NCBI GenBank assembly: GCA_009763385.1
Contig: CM019824.1
Coordinates: forward strand, 152,898,305 to 152,962,304
Direction of reading: 5' to 3'
Length of the DNA stretch: 64,000 nt
DNA from: Coix lacryma-jobi var. lacryma-jobi
Lineage: Eukaryota > Streptophyta > Magnoliopsida > Poales > Poaceae
The notes below the pieces were generated by a model. The model did no database searches. It saw only the letters and a program-made list of their open reading frames with translations, and was not told where the DNA came from. This document shows positions 23,226 through 33,111 of the stretch, one piece after another (positions within the stretch are counted from its first letter, which is position 1; each line of letters opens with the position of its first letter). Made by a program: the position numbers and the translations under genes.

Positions 23226-23291
23226 CGGCAGTGCCGGGCCAGGCGCGGAAGTGCCGGCCCCGGCAGTGCCGCGGCAGGCGCGGCAGTGCCG
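23226..23291 (+). repeat. CGGCAGTGCCG cluster 5
   Basis: Exact copies at 23226, 23261 and 23281, and the variant CGGAAGTGCCG at 23246. Non-coding context. Confidence 0.95.
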
Positions 23292-23731
23292 CGACTTATC
23301 GATTCAGCAGGAATCGGTTTGTTACCGAGTGGGCCAAGGGAAAATTTCCTATTCTTACCCGACGGCCCCCTCTCTCTCTCTCTCCCTCATCCATTCACCG
23401 CACCGTGCTCTCCTTTCACCCTCTCTCACGGGCGACCGGGGCGACCGCACCTTCTCTCCTCCACCGGCGTGCTCCCCGGCAACTCCGGCCTCCGGAGGTG
23501 TGCTCGGGATCTCCTTCGGTGCTGCTGCTCCGTCGTCCTCTTCTCCAAGGGTCTCCTTCCCTCTCCTTCCTCTCAAGGTGAAGGTTCAAAATCCCAAACC
23601 CTAAGTTTTTCCCGATTTGTAAAATGCGCCATGGGTATTGTATTTAGAGGTTGTAGAAGGGTTTGTAGATGATAGGGAAGTGATAGAGATGATGGATGTG
23701 GTGTTCCTTGGCTCAGATCTGGCCTGCCTGC

Positions 23732-23795
23732 CGGCAGTGCCGCCCTGCGCGCAGTGCCGGGCCCCGGCAGTGCCGCTCCCAGAGCGGCAGTGCCG
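23732..23795 (+). repeat. CGGCAGTGCCG cluster 6
   Basis: Exact copies at 23732, 23765 and 23785, plus a partial copy near 23750. Confidence 0.95.
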
Positions 23796-23907
23796 GACCA
23801 TGAGCAGGGGTTTGATCCAAGTAACACCTTATCCATCAAAATCTATCGCCTCACTATAACCTACCAGCCCTTATGCAGTCTTCTAATTCGCAGTTTCCAT
23901 GTTTTAG

Positions 23908-25471
23908 ATGTCGGGCGGAAGAGGAGATGAGAGAAGGGTCAAGCAGAGGATGGATCCGCTCAGGGGGGAGGAGCAAGCAGCCATCCCGTCGAGGTGGCTC
24001 TAGCTCCCAAGGAGATGTTTCAGCGAGGCAGCAGATCCGGGATGAGGCTCGCCTGCAGATGCAAGGGCGACAGATAAGGGAAGACCTCTACCCCAACACC
24101 CCAGAGCACTTGGCAGAGGTCAGCAGGGCGCACTTGCAGCCATACACAGAGGATGTGCAGGAGAGGCCTCCTCAGGACACCAGGGACAGGCAGCCCGTGT
24201 CATACTATCAGCAGTTCAGCTCGGTCAAGTCTCAGCGCCAGCACAACCCATACAACCATCAAAAGGATATGGGCATTGATTATAGGTTCTGGAACGAGTT
24301 CCATTCTGATTTCTATCGTTCAGTCCTATACAATGCCAAGAAGCAGAAGATACTGAATATGAAGTATGTTGATTGGGAGCATCTAGAGAGCAAGACTGAC
24401 CGTGACATCAACAGGGTGGTGGCTGCATGTAAGGCAAGAAACATGTATGATCTGATGGGATTTAGTTATAATTGGAACACCGAGATCATCCATCAGTTCC
24501 ATGCGACGCTGTATGTTGACAATGTGGTTGAGGAGATGCATTGGATGACCGAGGGTCGTCACTACAAGGTCACTTATGAGACCTTTAGTAGGATCCTCGG
24601 TTTGGGCAGCGAGGATAGAGAGTATGATAACCTGCATGATGAGAGGACTTTGACAGATTCTGAGATTGCTTTCATGTATGAGGACCCTCGGAAGGCAGAT
24701 GGGTGGCAAGTTGGTCAAGGGACTACAAGGTTTTTATTACATGTTGAACAACCTCTTCAGGCAAACTCTCAACCCAAAGAGTGGGTCCCATTCTAACTTG
24801 TATGGATATGGCAGGAACATGTTGGCTAGGATGGCCCCAGGGGCTAATCGCTTTTCCATATCCAGCTTTATATGGACTGAGCTTCAGGTTGCAGCCGAGG
24901 ATGCTAGGAAGGCAGTTCTCTATGCCCCCTACATCATGTTTATGATTGAGATGGTTTCCGGCTATACCTTTGCTAAGGATGGGTTGCATGAGCCGTACCG
25001 TGCAGAGAAGAAGAGAGGAGCAGCAGCAGGGGCAGCAGCAGCTGACAGGCCAGAGAGCTCCCGCCCTTCCTATCCGAGGAAGAAGAAGAGCAAGTTGGCC
25101 AAATGGATCAAGGCCATCTTCTCTACTTGCACCTACGCAGCCCAGACAGCTCACCAGGCACTCGTTGAGCGCGAGCAGAGCGAGAGCGGGCGGGACGTTC
25201 GCCGTTACCTCCACCCCGCTCTCCACCTCACTTCGACCTCTCCAGTCTCGACTCAGATGACATAGACTCAGATGGAGATGAGGAGCAGGAGGAGATAGTG
25301 CCTGTGCCACCCCGTCGTTCTACACGTGCCTCGACCTCGACCCGCTACACCAGTTCCACTCACCGTCAGGGGAAGGCCGTGGTAGAGTCCGACGACGACG
25401 ATGATGACGATGATGATGAGGAGGAGGAAGAAGAAGTTCAGTGGGACAAGATAGCTTCGGATGATGAGTGA
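23908..25471 (+). pseudogene. Extra ORF of element D, downstream of pol
   Basis: Starts at ATG 23908 (MSGGRGDERRVKQRMDPLRG), then shifts frame. Main part 23950-24796: Arg/Gln-rich N-terminus, then HQFHATLYVDNVVEEMHWMT and YETFSRILGLGSEDREYDN. This looks like the 'putative plant transposon protein' domain (Transposase_32-like). A second shift leads to LYGYGRNMLARMAPGANRF and EMVSGYTFAKDGLHE, a KKKSKLAKWIK block, and an Asp/Glu-only acidic tail before the TGA at 25469. SIRE-lineage elements often carry an ORF here, sometimes called env-like; I see no convincing signal peptide or membrane span. Function unknown. Confidence 0.6.
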
Positions 25472-26135
25472 GTGTTTGGACACTCTTCTCTTCTCTACTT
25501 CTCTCTTTTTGGTGACTTGTTGCCAAAGGGGGAGAATTAGGTGAAGAGAAGGGGGTACAACACTTTCTTTCTGTTCATGTCCCCATCATGTTAGTAGTTG
25601 TGAGTTGTGAGGGAGTTTGATTCGTTCAAAACTCTATGTTTGTAATATTACTCTATGGTACTACTTCTTAGGCTTGGATGTGGACATGTACTTTTACCTG
25701 CTTATCTAGCATGTGTTATCTTGTTTAGTTCTGTTATTGATTATGCTTTGTGGCTTTGTGTTAATTCCGCTGCGTTTGCTGTCTGTAGCCTGAGCGGCAG
25801 TGCCGCTCCAGGGCCGGCAGTGCCGGGCTCCGGCAGTGCCGCGCCCAGAGCGGCAGTGCCGCTCTGGCAGAAAGACAGCAAACATCTCTGATGTGCTTAA
25901 ACTGTCATTCGCATCACGTATTATTCTTGACACAGTTTAGTTGCACCCCACAAAGCTATTAGATGTGAAACTGAACCTATCTCTCACTTTTGAATATGTG
26001 AATGTTGGCCTCTAATGCCAATTCGAGATTTCAGCTCTCATTCACACATTTAGGGGGAGGTTTCACACCTAAGCTTCTAAATCTCAAGTATTGTACCCTT
26101 TATTGTAAGCTTCGATTGTGTTGTCATCAATCACC
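25472..26135 (+). other. 3' non-coding region of element D
   Basis: Holds an internal PPT-like AAAGGGGGAGA at 25525-25535, a motif cluster at 25795-25861, and no gene. Confidence 0.6.
25795..25861 (+). repeat. CGGCAGTGCCG cluster 7
   Basis: Four exact copies at 25795, 25815, 25831 and 25851. Confidence 0.95.
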
Positions 26136-26148
26136 AAAAAGGGGAGAT
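26136..26148 (+). promoter_or_regulatory. Polypurine tract of element D
   Basis: AAAAAGGGGAGAT directly before the 3' LTR; primes plus-strand synthesis. Confidence 0.9.
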
Positions 26149-26489
26149 TGTAAGTGCAATCAAGCCCTAATTGTGGGTTTTGGTGATAATGACCACACGA
26201 TTGGAGAACTAATGAGATTCATGAAGTTGATAAGCAGGTTATGATAAGAAAGGATGTTGTATGTACGTTGGTGGACCCCCCATACTACATTTCATCGGAT
26301 CCGGACTCAAAGTGATATATCAAGCTTTTTCATTTGAATTTGAGTTATAGGAATGCCGTACTATCAGGGGGAATGCAAATACATTGCTATGGCTGAATGA
26401 CATGTGCTCAAACCAACCCAAGCCATCCATGTTTCTAACCAAAGACAGCTGCACTGAATTCCAATCCAACCCTGTCTGATTGGTAGGCG

Positions 26490-26558
26490 CGGCAGTGCCG
26501 CTCTTGTCGTCGCGGCAGTGCCGGGCCGCGGCACTGCCGGCTTCGGCCGGCACTGCCG
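26490..26558 (+). repeat. CGGCAGTGCCG cluster 8 (3' LTR)
   Basis: Exact copies at 26490 and 26513 and reverse complements at 26529 and 26548. Confidence 0.95.
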
Positions 26559-27276
26559 CGACTTATTGTAACCGTTGGCAGGGAGGAGATATTTACTCCA
26601 TCTCCCTGCCACCCCAACGGTTATCCACGACCATAACTCGTCACCTACCTCCAGACAAGCTTCTCTCTTCCCCATTGAAGGCTCTCAACTCCCCTCTCAC
26701 CAATCCTTCGATTTCCATTGATTCCAAGTGATTGAGAGGCTTAAACCTTCATCAAAGAGAAGCCCTAGCTGAGATCTACTTCCTAGAGCACTTGATTTGA
26801 GCCATAGCCGGTGGATTTGCTTCTATTACTCTTGGGTTCTTGGAACCCTAGCCGGCTAGGCGTCACCCTAGAGCCTTGCCAACTTGTGTGGCGGCCTAGG
26901 GAGGTTTGTAATCGATTGTTCAGCTAGTATTATTACCCCTCACCTCAAGGATTTGGTTCCTTGACTTGAGAGAGAGGTAGAGTTGCAAAGCTCATGACCT
27001 AAGTGGTCAACCTCAACAACGTGGAGGTAGGCAAGCCTTGGTGGCGAGCTGAACCACGGGATAAATCACTTGTCTCTTGTGCTTGCTTAGTTTCATTCTT
27101 CATATTCATGAGCTTGTGATAGATTCTAGGGTTTGGCCCGATCTACTTTATTCCTCTTATTTGGCTTGGAGTAGTTGGTTCTGCTGGTTCATAGAACTTG
27201 TTGTAGCATTTCTATTCATATAGAATCAGTTAGTTGTGGCTGGATTTCGAATTGCAGCTTCTGGTCTCACACTGCG

Positions 27277-27335
27277 CGGCAGTACCGCGCTGGGGCCGGC
27301 AGTGCGGGCAGCGGCAGTGCCGGGCGGTAGTGCCG
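27277..27335 (+). repeat. CGGCAGTGCCG cluster 9 (3' LTR end)
   Basis: Exact copy at 27312 with variants at 27277 (CGGCAGTACCG) and 27325 (CGGTAGTGCCG). Confidence 0.9.
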
Positions 27336-27412
27336 GGCTTATCTAATTAAGTTTTGAGCTGTGATTTTTGACAGGCCTTCACCCCCCCCTCTAGGCCACA
27401 CAGGTCCTTACA

Positions 27413-27417
27413 TGCCT
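27413..27417 (+). repeat. Right target-site duplication of element D
   Basis: TGCCT, identical to 15478-15482. Confidence 0.93.
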
Positions 27418-27701
27418 GCAAAATCTCTAAAACTCAACAAATTGTCGGTCTTCAATAGATCTTCACTTGTCATGCCGAGTTTTCTGAAGGTGGTATATGG
27501 CATGATGTTATAGCAGCCCCTCCATCAATGAACATCTTGGTCAGTGGCTTGCAATTGACATACCCTCTATATAAAGTGGCTTCAAGTTGCGATGCCTGAT
27601 CGTTTATCAAATACTCCCCTGAGCCAAGACGAGATGAGCCAACAGGTCCTGAAAATTCACTTTCATCGAAATTTGAATATGCCTCGTCTGGACATCTGAT
27701 C
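27418..27701 (-). pseudogene. N-terminal protease part of element C
   Basis: The minus-strand translation gives YRGYVNCKPLTKMFIDGGAA, which matches VKGYVNGKPLTKMFVDGGAA of element B at 46165-46230, then shifts frame before the D insertion. D-G-G is the active site. Confidence 0.75.
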
Positions 27702-30268
27702 TCAGGGGGCTATGAACTCTGATGGTAGAAAGAACGTCATGCACGTATCAGTCGAATGATTACCTTCACTCGGCCTTTCTTTAGGACGCCAGACTTGCTT
27801 TGCTCTAGTGCCTACTTGTGCCAATTCTTTGTTCCTTAAGCGCTGCACTCTCCTCTTCTGGCTCTTCCTCAAACCTGGTGGACACCACTGTCCCTTCTGC
27901 CAGATGTACTCGCGGTACTCTTCTTCTTCAGTGCAGGCCCAATTTGGATCGGCAAACCTTCTTTCCTGCTCACCTCTGGAACTATTTATTTTTATACGCT
28001 GATCGTCCTCAGGGATCCGGGGCCCAAGCCTTTCATGGACAGATCGGTGGTTGACTCGAGACTGCCTAAACTCGGAGTATTGATTATTGCACTCAGGGCA
28101 GTTGTCTTTAACAGGCAGCTTCAAGCCTTCGTTCCAACAATACTGGAAAAATGAGCATTCCCAATGAAACCATTCTTGCTCCCTCGTATCTTCTCGTTCT
28201 TCCCGGCACATCTCTTTTTTGTACCCTCGTTGCTCTTCCAGGAACTTCCGTTCTTCATAAAGCCTCTGCTTCTGGTACCATTCCTGTTTCCGACGCCACT
28301 TATTCAACAAAATGCGCGTCGTGACCCTGAGTGTGGAGGTATTACCCGTCTCAGTTCGACTATCTTGGAACCGAACTCTCTGCTGAAGCTCTCCTTTCGT
28401 AATTTGCCGATCGGGATCAATAGCGCCAGCTTCCCTCGCTCTATCAGAGGTTAAAACTTTCATCTCACCCTTACCCCTAGGATCGGCTACATTGATCATG
28501 TTAATAGAGAAAGACACAGTATTCTGCTCAAAAGGGCTACCATCAATCTTCATCTTTCCATCGAACCTCAGATGTCCACCTTGAATAGCCTTCTGGATCC
28601 GATCTCTGAACACTCGGCAATCATTTATGGAATGGGACTTAGTATTGTGGAAACCACAATACTTCTTGTCTTTGACGCCCTCAGGAAGCAGCATAGGATG
28701 ACCTTCCGGCAACTTGATGCGTCCCTCCTTCAGTAGGTACTCAAATAATTTATCTGACTTGGACACATCAAAGTCATAAGTACCTTTATGTTGCCTCAGC
28801 CACCGTTGGTTGACTTGAGTCGGCTCTTTAGACCAGGTTATCTCAGCTGCAGCCACCTCATCTTCATCATCATATTCATCTGCTTCCTCTAGGAAAGCCT
28901 GATACATTCCGGCAGCTACATCACCCTTCTGGAATTGATTATTCCTTCTGAATCCCTGGGCTTGATTGCTCATCGTTGCCAATCTTTGGGATAACTGCCC
29001 GAGGTCATCAAACTCCATGCCGAATAGTTTTTCTTTGATACTCGGCAACATGCCAGCTATGGCTATTCCTGGCAATTGGTCGTCTGGCAAATTTAAGGAA
29101 TAGCAGAGATTTTGGTTTCCCTGAATCGGCGCAGATACTCTTGCGGCGTTTCGCGGGGTTTCATCTTTAGGCTCATAAGATCAACCAACTTCTTTTCACT
29201 GGTTCCGGTAAAGAAATATGAGTGGAACTTCTGCTCTAACTCTGCCCATGTATTGACAGAATTCGCCGGCAGAGAAGCAAACCAGGAAAAGGCTGGTCCT
29301 GTCAGCGACAGTGGGAAATACCGAATTCTCCAGGCTTCATCTGTAGACGCTTCCCCAAGTTGCATCAAATATCGGCTGATGTGCTCTATAGTACTGGTAT
29401 CATCCTGACCCGAAAACTTGGTGAAATCAGTGGGAGGTTTTACTCTTGGAGGAAGAGCCACCCGATTGTACCATTCAGGGTAGGGAGACTTGTAAGCATA
29501 TGTCTGATTCTTTGGCTTTAGGCCGAACTGATTCTGCATCATATCAGCCATCTTGTGCATGATGAGATCAACACTTGAATCAGGAGTTGTCTGTGCTTGC
29601 CCCCCAGTATGTGGTCCTACCGAACTCCTGTAACCTGATTTCGGAAGAGCATTGATCGAGTTATAATCCGTAAACTCCCGATACCCATCTCCAAACATAT
29701 CTCTCTATATCCTGTTCGCCACAGGAGACACTCTAGAAGCAGATTGTGGGACATTCCCCGTTGTGCCGAACGCGAGCTGGACATAGGTCTAGGGAGGTTG
29801 TTGCATCTCCTGAGAAACCACCCCTCCTGTGCTCGGGCCAGCTCCACTGTTTTCGGCAATCCTTCGTCATTGAGGTACTTGGAACAACAACGGTCCCTGC
29901 ACCGGACCAGCAGCTTCTTCAAAGTACTTATCTGCATTTGGACCGAAAGTATCGACCATGACGGCACGAAAGGTGTTCAAGAAAGTCGATTGATGATTGG
30001 TCATTGCTCCTGATACTATCCTATGCATCATTTCCCCCATCTTCTGGAGAGCCGCTTCTTCGCTATCGTCAGGCAGCTCAAGTTGGTGATGAGGAACAAC
30101 CTTCGGGAATGTCTGCTTCTGATAGACTTTGCCGCTTTTATTCTTGGAGAAAGTCTCTAAGCACTTGCGCTGGAATTCGTCACAAACCCGTTGCACCAAA
30201 TCCTTTGATTCTGGTGGCAACTCGTCCATGGTCACATCGAAGGATTGATCTTCGTTGATTTCAGGCAT
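27702..30268 (-). pseudogene. Element C gag with capsid core
   Basis: Starts MPEINEDQSFDVTMDEL at 30268. The N-terminal part is followed, after shifts, by the retrotransposon gag core at 29698-29093 (VKPPTDFTKFSGQDDTSTIE, AFSWFASLPANSVNTWAELE). A further frame runs 29090-27702: an acidic MYQAFLEEADEY block, a knuckle CGFHNTKSHSINDC (CX2HX4HX4C), a second cysteine block CWNEGLKLPVKDNCPEC, and a basic C-terminus (KSQKRRVQRLRNKEL). About 850 residues in total if frames are joined. The core present here is missing from both B gag copies (44073, 55019). Confidence 0.82.
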
Positions 30269-30281
30269 CTTGAAATGAAGT

Positions 30282-30302
30282 GGTCCCACCGAGCATGCCA
30301 AA
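30282..30302 (-). promoter_or_regulatory. Primer binding site of element C
   Basis: On the minus strand TTGGCATGCTCGGTGGGACC, six bases from the LTR end. Compare TTGGCACGCCGGTGGGAC in element B. Confidence 0.75.
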
Positions 30303-30307
30303 AAGTG

Positions 30308-30551
30308 TGTTGACGCAAAACGTGACACTATGCGTCAGGCACATAGCAAGCCGAACGAGGCTGGCTTCAATCGGGTGCCCGGAGTATTCTGAATCCGGAA
30401 GCGTGCCAGTCGGTTTGACCTGAAAACCAACAAGGGATAAAAATATGAGAATACCTTGGAACATGTTGGATGAGACCAGACAGTTCCACATGTACGGCTT
30501 CGAAAGCCAATCATGACGGCACACAGCTATAAAAGCTGTTTGTCGAAGAAA
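30308..30551 (-). repeat. Partial 5' LTR of element C
   Basis: 244 bp matching the start (on this strand) of solo LTR C' at 33112-33353. The rest, about 1.3 kb, is missing and replaced by element F sequence. Confidence 0.88.
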
Positions 30552-30837
30552 TATTACCCAGTTCTCCACCAGTTTCCTGGCGGAATTCCTGGAAATTTGG
30601 GTTCAAGTCGTTCAAGTCCTGACGGATTTCGGCAGTATCCATGGTGAGTCCATTCATTTCGTGCTGAAGATATCCCATATCGCGCATCCACTCGTCCTGA
30701 TGAAAGGACGAATGGCGAGCGGCCTGTGGCGAGATTCCCCGATGGAAGAAACCATCACCACGGCCAGTGTACCGGGTGGATCCTCCCAAGGAATGGGATG
30801 AACTCCCCAACTGGGATGAGTGAAAGGTGCGGATACA
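30552..30837 (-). pseudogene. C-terminal piece of the F extra gene
   Basis: Minus-strand residues HSSQLGSSSHSLGGSTRYTG and later DEWMRDMGYLQHEMNGLTMD, a helical coiled-coil-like tail. It continues in frame from 33026-33111 once solo LTR E and one TSD copy are ignored. It ends at the break with element C. Confidence 0.7.
30833..30837 (+). repeat. Left TSD of solo LTR E
   Basis: AAAGG, repeated at 33026-33030. Confidence 0.88.
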
Positions 30838-31272
30838 TGGGTGTATGCCGGGTCTCTGAATGATGAGTGATTGTCAACTGGGATGATGTGCATGTTCTTT
30901 GGCTTGTGTTGTGCAGGTGTCGAGCATGGATGCAGTGATCGAAGGCAGGTGAAGGTCAAGTTGAGACGTACTGTGCCGACGGACCGGGGGTGCGGTGAAG
31001 GATGGCGTGGCGGCGGCGGAGGCGGTGCCATGCCGAGGTACCGAGCCAGTGAAGGGCGGACGTGAGGCTTGGACTGAGGGACCAGAGGCCCGAGGATCAG
31101 CTGTGGTGGCTGGCAGCCTGTGACGACGACAAGTGAAGAAGTGCGGTCATGTGTTGCCTGAGTCGTGGACTCGGGGACACGTGTCGGTGGACGGGGTGCA
31201 CGGGAGGTGCATCCCATATACGACTGGTGGTCGTGGTGGTAGAGCCAGGAAAAAACCATCGATGGACGGTTT

Positions 31273-31528
31273 CCAGGTTTGGGCCTCAAAACCTGGGCAT
31301 GGACGGTTTCCGAGTTTGGCCACAAAACTCGGGCTAAGGGTTTCCGAGTTTGGCCACAAAACTCGGGCTGAGGACGGTTTGCAGGTTTGGGCCTCAAAAC
31401 CTGGGCGCTGAGGGTTTGCTGAGTTTGGCCTCAAAACTCAGAAGCTGGGGGCTGGTTTCCCGGTTTGGGCTCAAAACCGGGGGTTGCTGGAAAAGGCTGG
31501 TTTCCCGGTTTGGGCCACAAAAACCGGG
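31273..31528 (+). repeat. Seven tandem hairpins with co-varying stems
   Basis: Units at 31273-31296, 31310-31332, 31344-31366, 31382-31403, 31419-31441, 31459-31481 and 31504-31528. Left arms: CCAGGTTT, CCGAGTTT (twice), CAGGTTT, CTGAGTTT, CCCGGTTT (twice). Each is matched by its exact complement (AAACCTGG, AAACTCGG and so on) across a 7-9 nt loop rich in GGCC. Confidence 0.93.
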
Positions 31529-31717
31529 GGTGCAGAGCGAGGGCGGCACGTGGCGGCGATCGGAGGGTTGCGTCGAGGCAACGCTTCGTTTGTGCGGGCG
31601 TGGCCGTCGGATACACCTACCACCGAGTTGGTCCAGAATAACCTTAGGTTTAGCTGGTTCGCTCTGTAATTAGAATAGAGAGGGGTAGAGTAGGAAATAC
31701 ACTTAGGCTAGTAGTAG

Positions 31718-31727
31718 GATAAATAGT
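31718..31727 (+). promoter_or_regulatory. TATA-like site of LTR E
   Basis: GGATAAATAG, followed by CT-rich sequence typical of a plant transcript start. Confidence 0.5.
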
Positions 31728-32329
31728 CGGGAGACTCCCTCCTCCCATCTATCTCAGTCATTTGCTCTTTCGCACTTAGGTTTCCTGCTCTCCCATCCCC
31801 TGCTGTAGCTTGCTGAGATCCGCAGAGAGACTCACCTCTGTGTATTGTTGATTTGAGGAAAGGAGGTCGTAACCTCCTTGTCACGCAGCGTGTGTTTGCG
31901 CTTGGGCTGCAAGATCATGGTGCCGATTCGCGTTTTGTTTGGTTGTGTCTTCGCGGAATCCTTTTTCTCCACGATTTTCCCGTCGCTTGATCTCTTTGCT
32001 CGGTTCATCTTTTGCAAATCCGTTTGAACCAAGTTGTTCTAGATCGTGAGGCACTTCTTTCCACCGAAGGAATTAACCTCTAACCTCACGGTCTAGGAGA
32101 TCGATCGATTTTACGTTTCGGGTCAAGTTTTCTCCTTTCCCCCGAAATTCTTCGACTCATCGATTTGCAGATAGGTTCGAGCCATGATCTCTTAGAGATA
32201 GCTCACTATACTCCTTGTGACTCCTCTCACCAAGTTTGATCCCTAGAGGATTTGTTTTGGGTGAGATCAAGTCGAATCGGTGGACGAACAGGCTGCTGTC
32301 GTGGGGTGACGGACGCTTGATATGCGACG

Positions 32330-32760
32330 ACCGGACGCTAGGGCAGTGCGTCCGGTGGTTGAATGTCCACTGTGTCTGTCTGTGACTTGACCAGACGCTC
32401 ATGACCGGACGCTGGTTTTTGGATTGACCGGACGCTCAGGATCTACTGTTCACGGTCTTTGTTCGTTCTGATCGGACGCTCTGTGCATCGACCGGACGCT
32501 TGTCTCTGGTGAGTCCGGTCGGGAACAGTAAGGTCCCAGAACGATTTTCGCACGACCGGACGCGTCCGGTGCTCACTGGCCGGACGCTGCCCAGAGTCCC
32601 CGGTCGTGACTGGCTTGACTTTTGTGACCGGACGCACTGTTGCTGACCGGACGCTCCTTGCTCGTGAGTCCGGTCGGAAACAGTAAGGTTCCAGAACCGT
32701 TTTCTTGTGACCGGACGCGTCCGGTGGTGACTGACCAGACGCAGTCAGAGTCCGGTCCAA
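32330..32760 (+). repeat. ACCGGACGC / GCGTCCGGT array in LTR E
   Basis: Exact half-sites at 32330, 32348, 32404, 32427, 32491, 32627 and 32646, and two perfect 16-bp palindromes ACCGGACGCGTCCGGT at 32555-32570 and 32710-32725, plus one-base variants. The palindromes sit in two copies of a unit repeated at about 155 bp. Confidence 0.93.
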
Positions 32761-33025
32761 GCTGTTTCGCGCAGTTTGTTCGCCGTTCGTTCGTGCGATA
32801 TCGGATTTGGTTTCCGTCTTTGCGTTGGCCTTCTAGAGTTGTGTAGTGTCCCGCTGTGCTTCTTGGAAGCATCCACCATACATCTAGGGTCGTGGACATT
32901 AGCAAGCTCTAGGGTTTGTTTTTGGGGTGATTCTCGGGACAGTAGCTACTAGTTTTCCGAAAGGAAATTTTGAAGCTCTCATTCACCCCCCTCTGGTCGC
33001 TTTCTGGTTGCTTCTCGGTCCTTCA

Positions 33026-33030
33026 AAAGG
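33026..33030 (+). repeat. Right TSD of solo LTR E
   Basis: AAAGG, identical to 30833-30837. Confidence 0.88.
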
Positions 33031-33106
33031 ACGCCTCCTGGCCGTATTCCCACCACGGATGTTGCGGTTGCTGCCAATTTGACCCTCCTGCTTGGTGCGA
33101 GCCAGG

Positions 33107-33111
33107 GGGTG
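33107..33111 (+). repeat. Left TSD of solo LTR C'
   Basis: GGGTG, repeated at 34644-34648. Confidence 0.85.

Larger units (their letters stand above)
23008..23907 (+). other. Spacer between pol and extra ORF in element D
   Basis: No protein recognised. It holds two CGGCAGTGCCG clusters, a CT microsatellite near 23372-23391 and a CT-rich, leader-like stretch (23400-23600). TCAAGGTGAAGG near 23577 could be a splice donor, and TTTTAG sits directly before the ATG of the next ORF. A separate transcript or splice for the downstream ORF is possible but unproven. Confidence 0.5.
15483..27412 (+). mobile_element. Complete copia element D (SIRE/Maximus-like)
   Basis: About 11.9 kb with two LTRs (1269 and 1264 bp), 5-bp TSD TGCCT, PBS, PPT, gag, PR, IN, RT, RNase H in copia order, and an extra sense ORF after pol. 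The LTRs differ by about 10 substitutions in the first 500 bp, mostly transitions. It is inserted in the protease gene of element C. The motif CGGCAGTGCCG recurs in nine clusters from LTR to LTR. Coding frames have several one-base shifts. Confidence 0.95.
26149..27412 (+). repeat. 3' LTR of element D
   Basis: TGTAAGTGCAATC to GGTCCTTACA, nearly identical to the 5' LTR and followed by TSD TGCCT. Clusters 8 and 9 of the dyad motif are inside. Confidence 0.95.
27413..30551 (-). mobile_element. 5' half of gypsy element C, reversed
   Basis: Minus-strand order: partial 5' LTR (30551-30308), PBS, gag, start of protease, then element D. Joined to 13577-15482 it makes one element lacking RT. The LTR is cut at 30551/30552, where Athila sequence (element F) begins. 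Confidence 0.85.
30838..33025 (+). repeat. Solo LTR E, copia-like
   Basis: 2188 bp from TGCGGATACATGG to CGGTCCTTCA, flanked by AAAGG on both sides. No internal sequence is present, so this is a solo LTR left by recombination. The 3' end matches the LTR at 1-436. It carries the hairpin array (31273-31528), a TATA-like site (31718) and an ACCGGACGC array (32330-32760). Confidence 0.88.
33026..33111 (-). pseudogene. Middle piece of the F extra gene
   Basis: Reads PGSHQAGGSNWQQPQHPWWE on the minus strand, between the two solo LTR insertions, in frame with both neighbours when the LTRs are removed. Gln/Trp/Pro-rich linker. Confidence 0.75.

Noticed and set aside
23908..25471. A true retroviral-type envelope gene in element D
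   Set aside because: I see no convincing signal peptide, membrane span or cleavage motif; 'env-like' is only a positional label.
15825..27335. A CRISPR-like array formed by the CGGCAGTGCCG repeats
   Set aside because: The repeat is 11 bp, spacers are irregular, clusters lie in LTRs and coding sequence of a plant retroelement, and no cas genes are present.
33107..33111. LTR C' as the 5' LTR of a longer element
   Set aside because: There is no PBS on the expected side and no PPT on the other, while GGGTG flanks both ends; solo LTR fits better.
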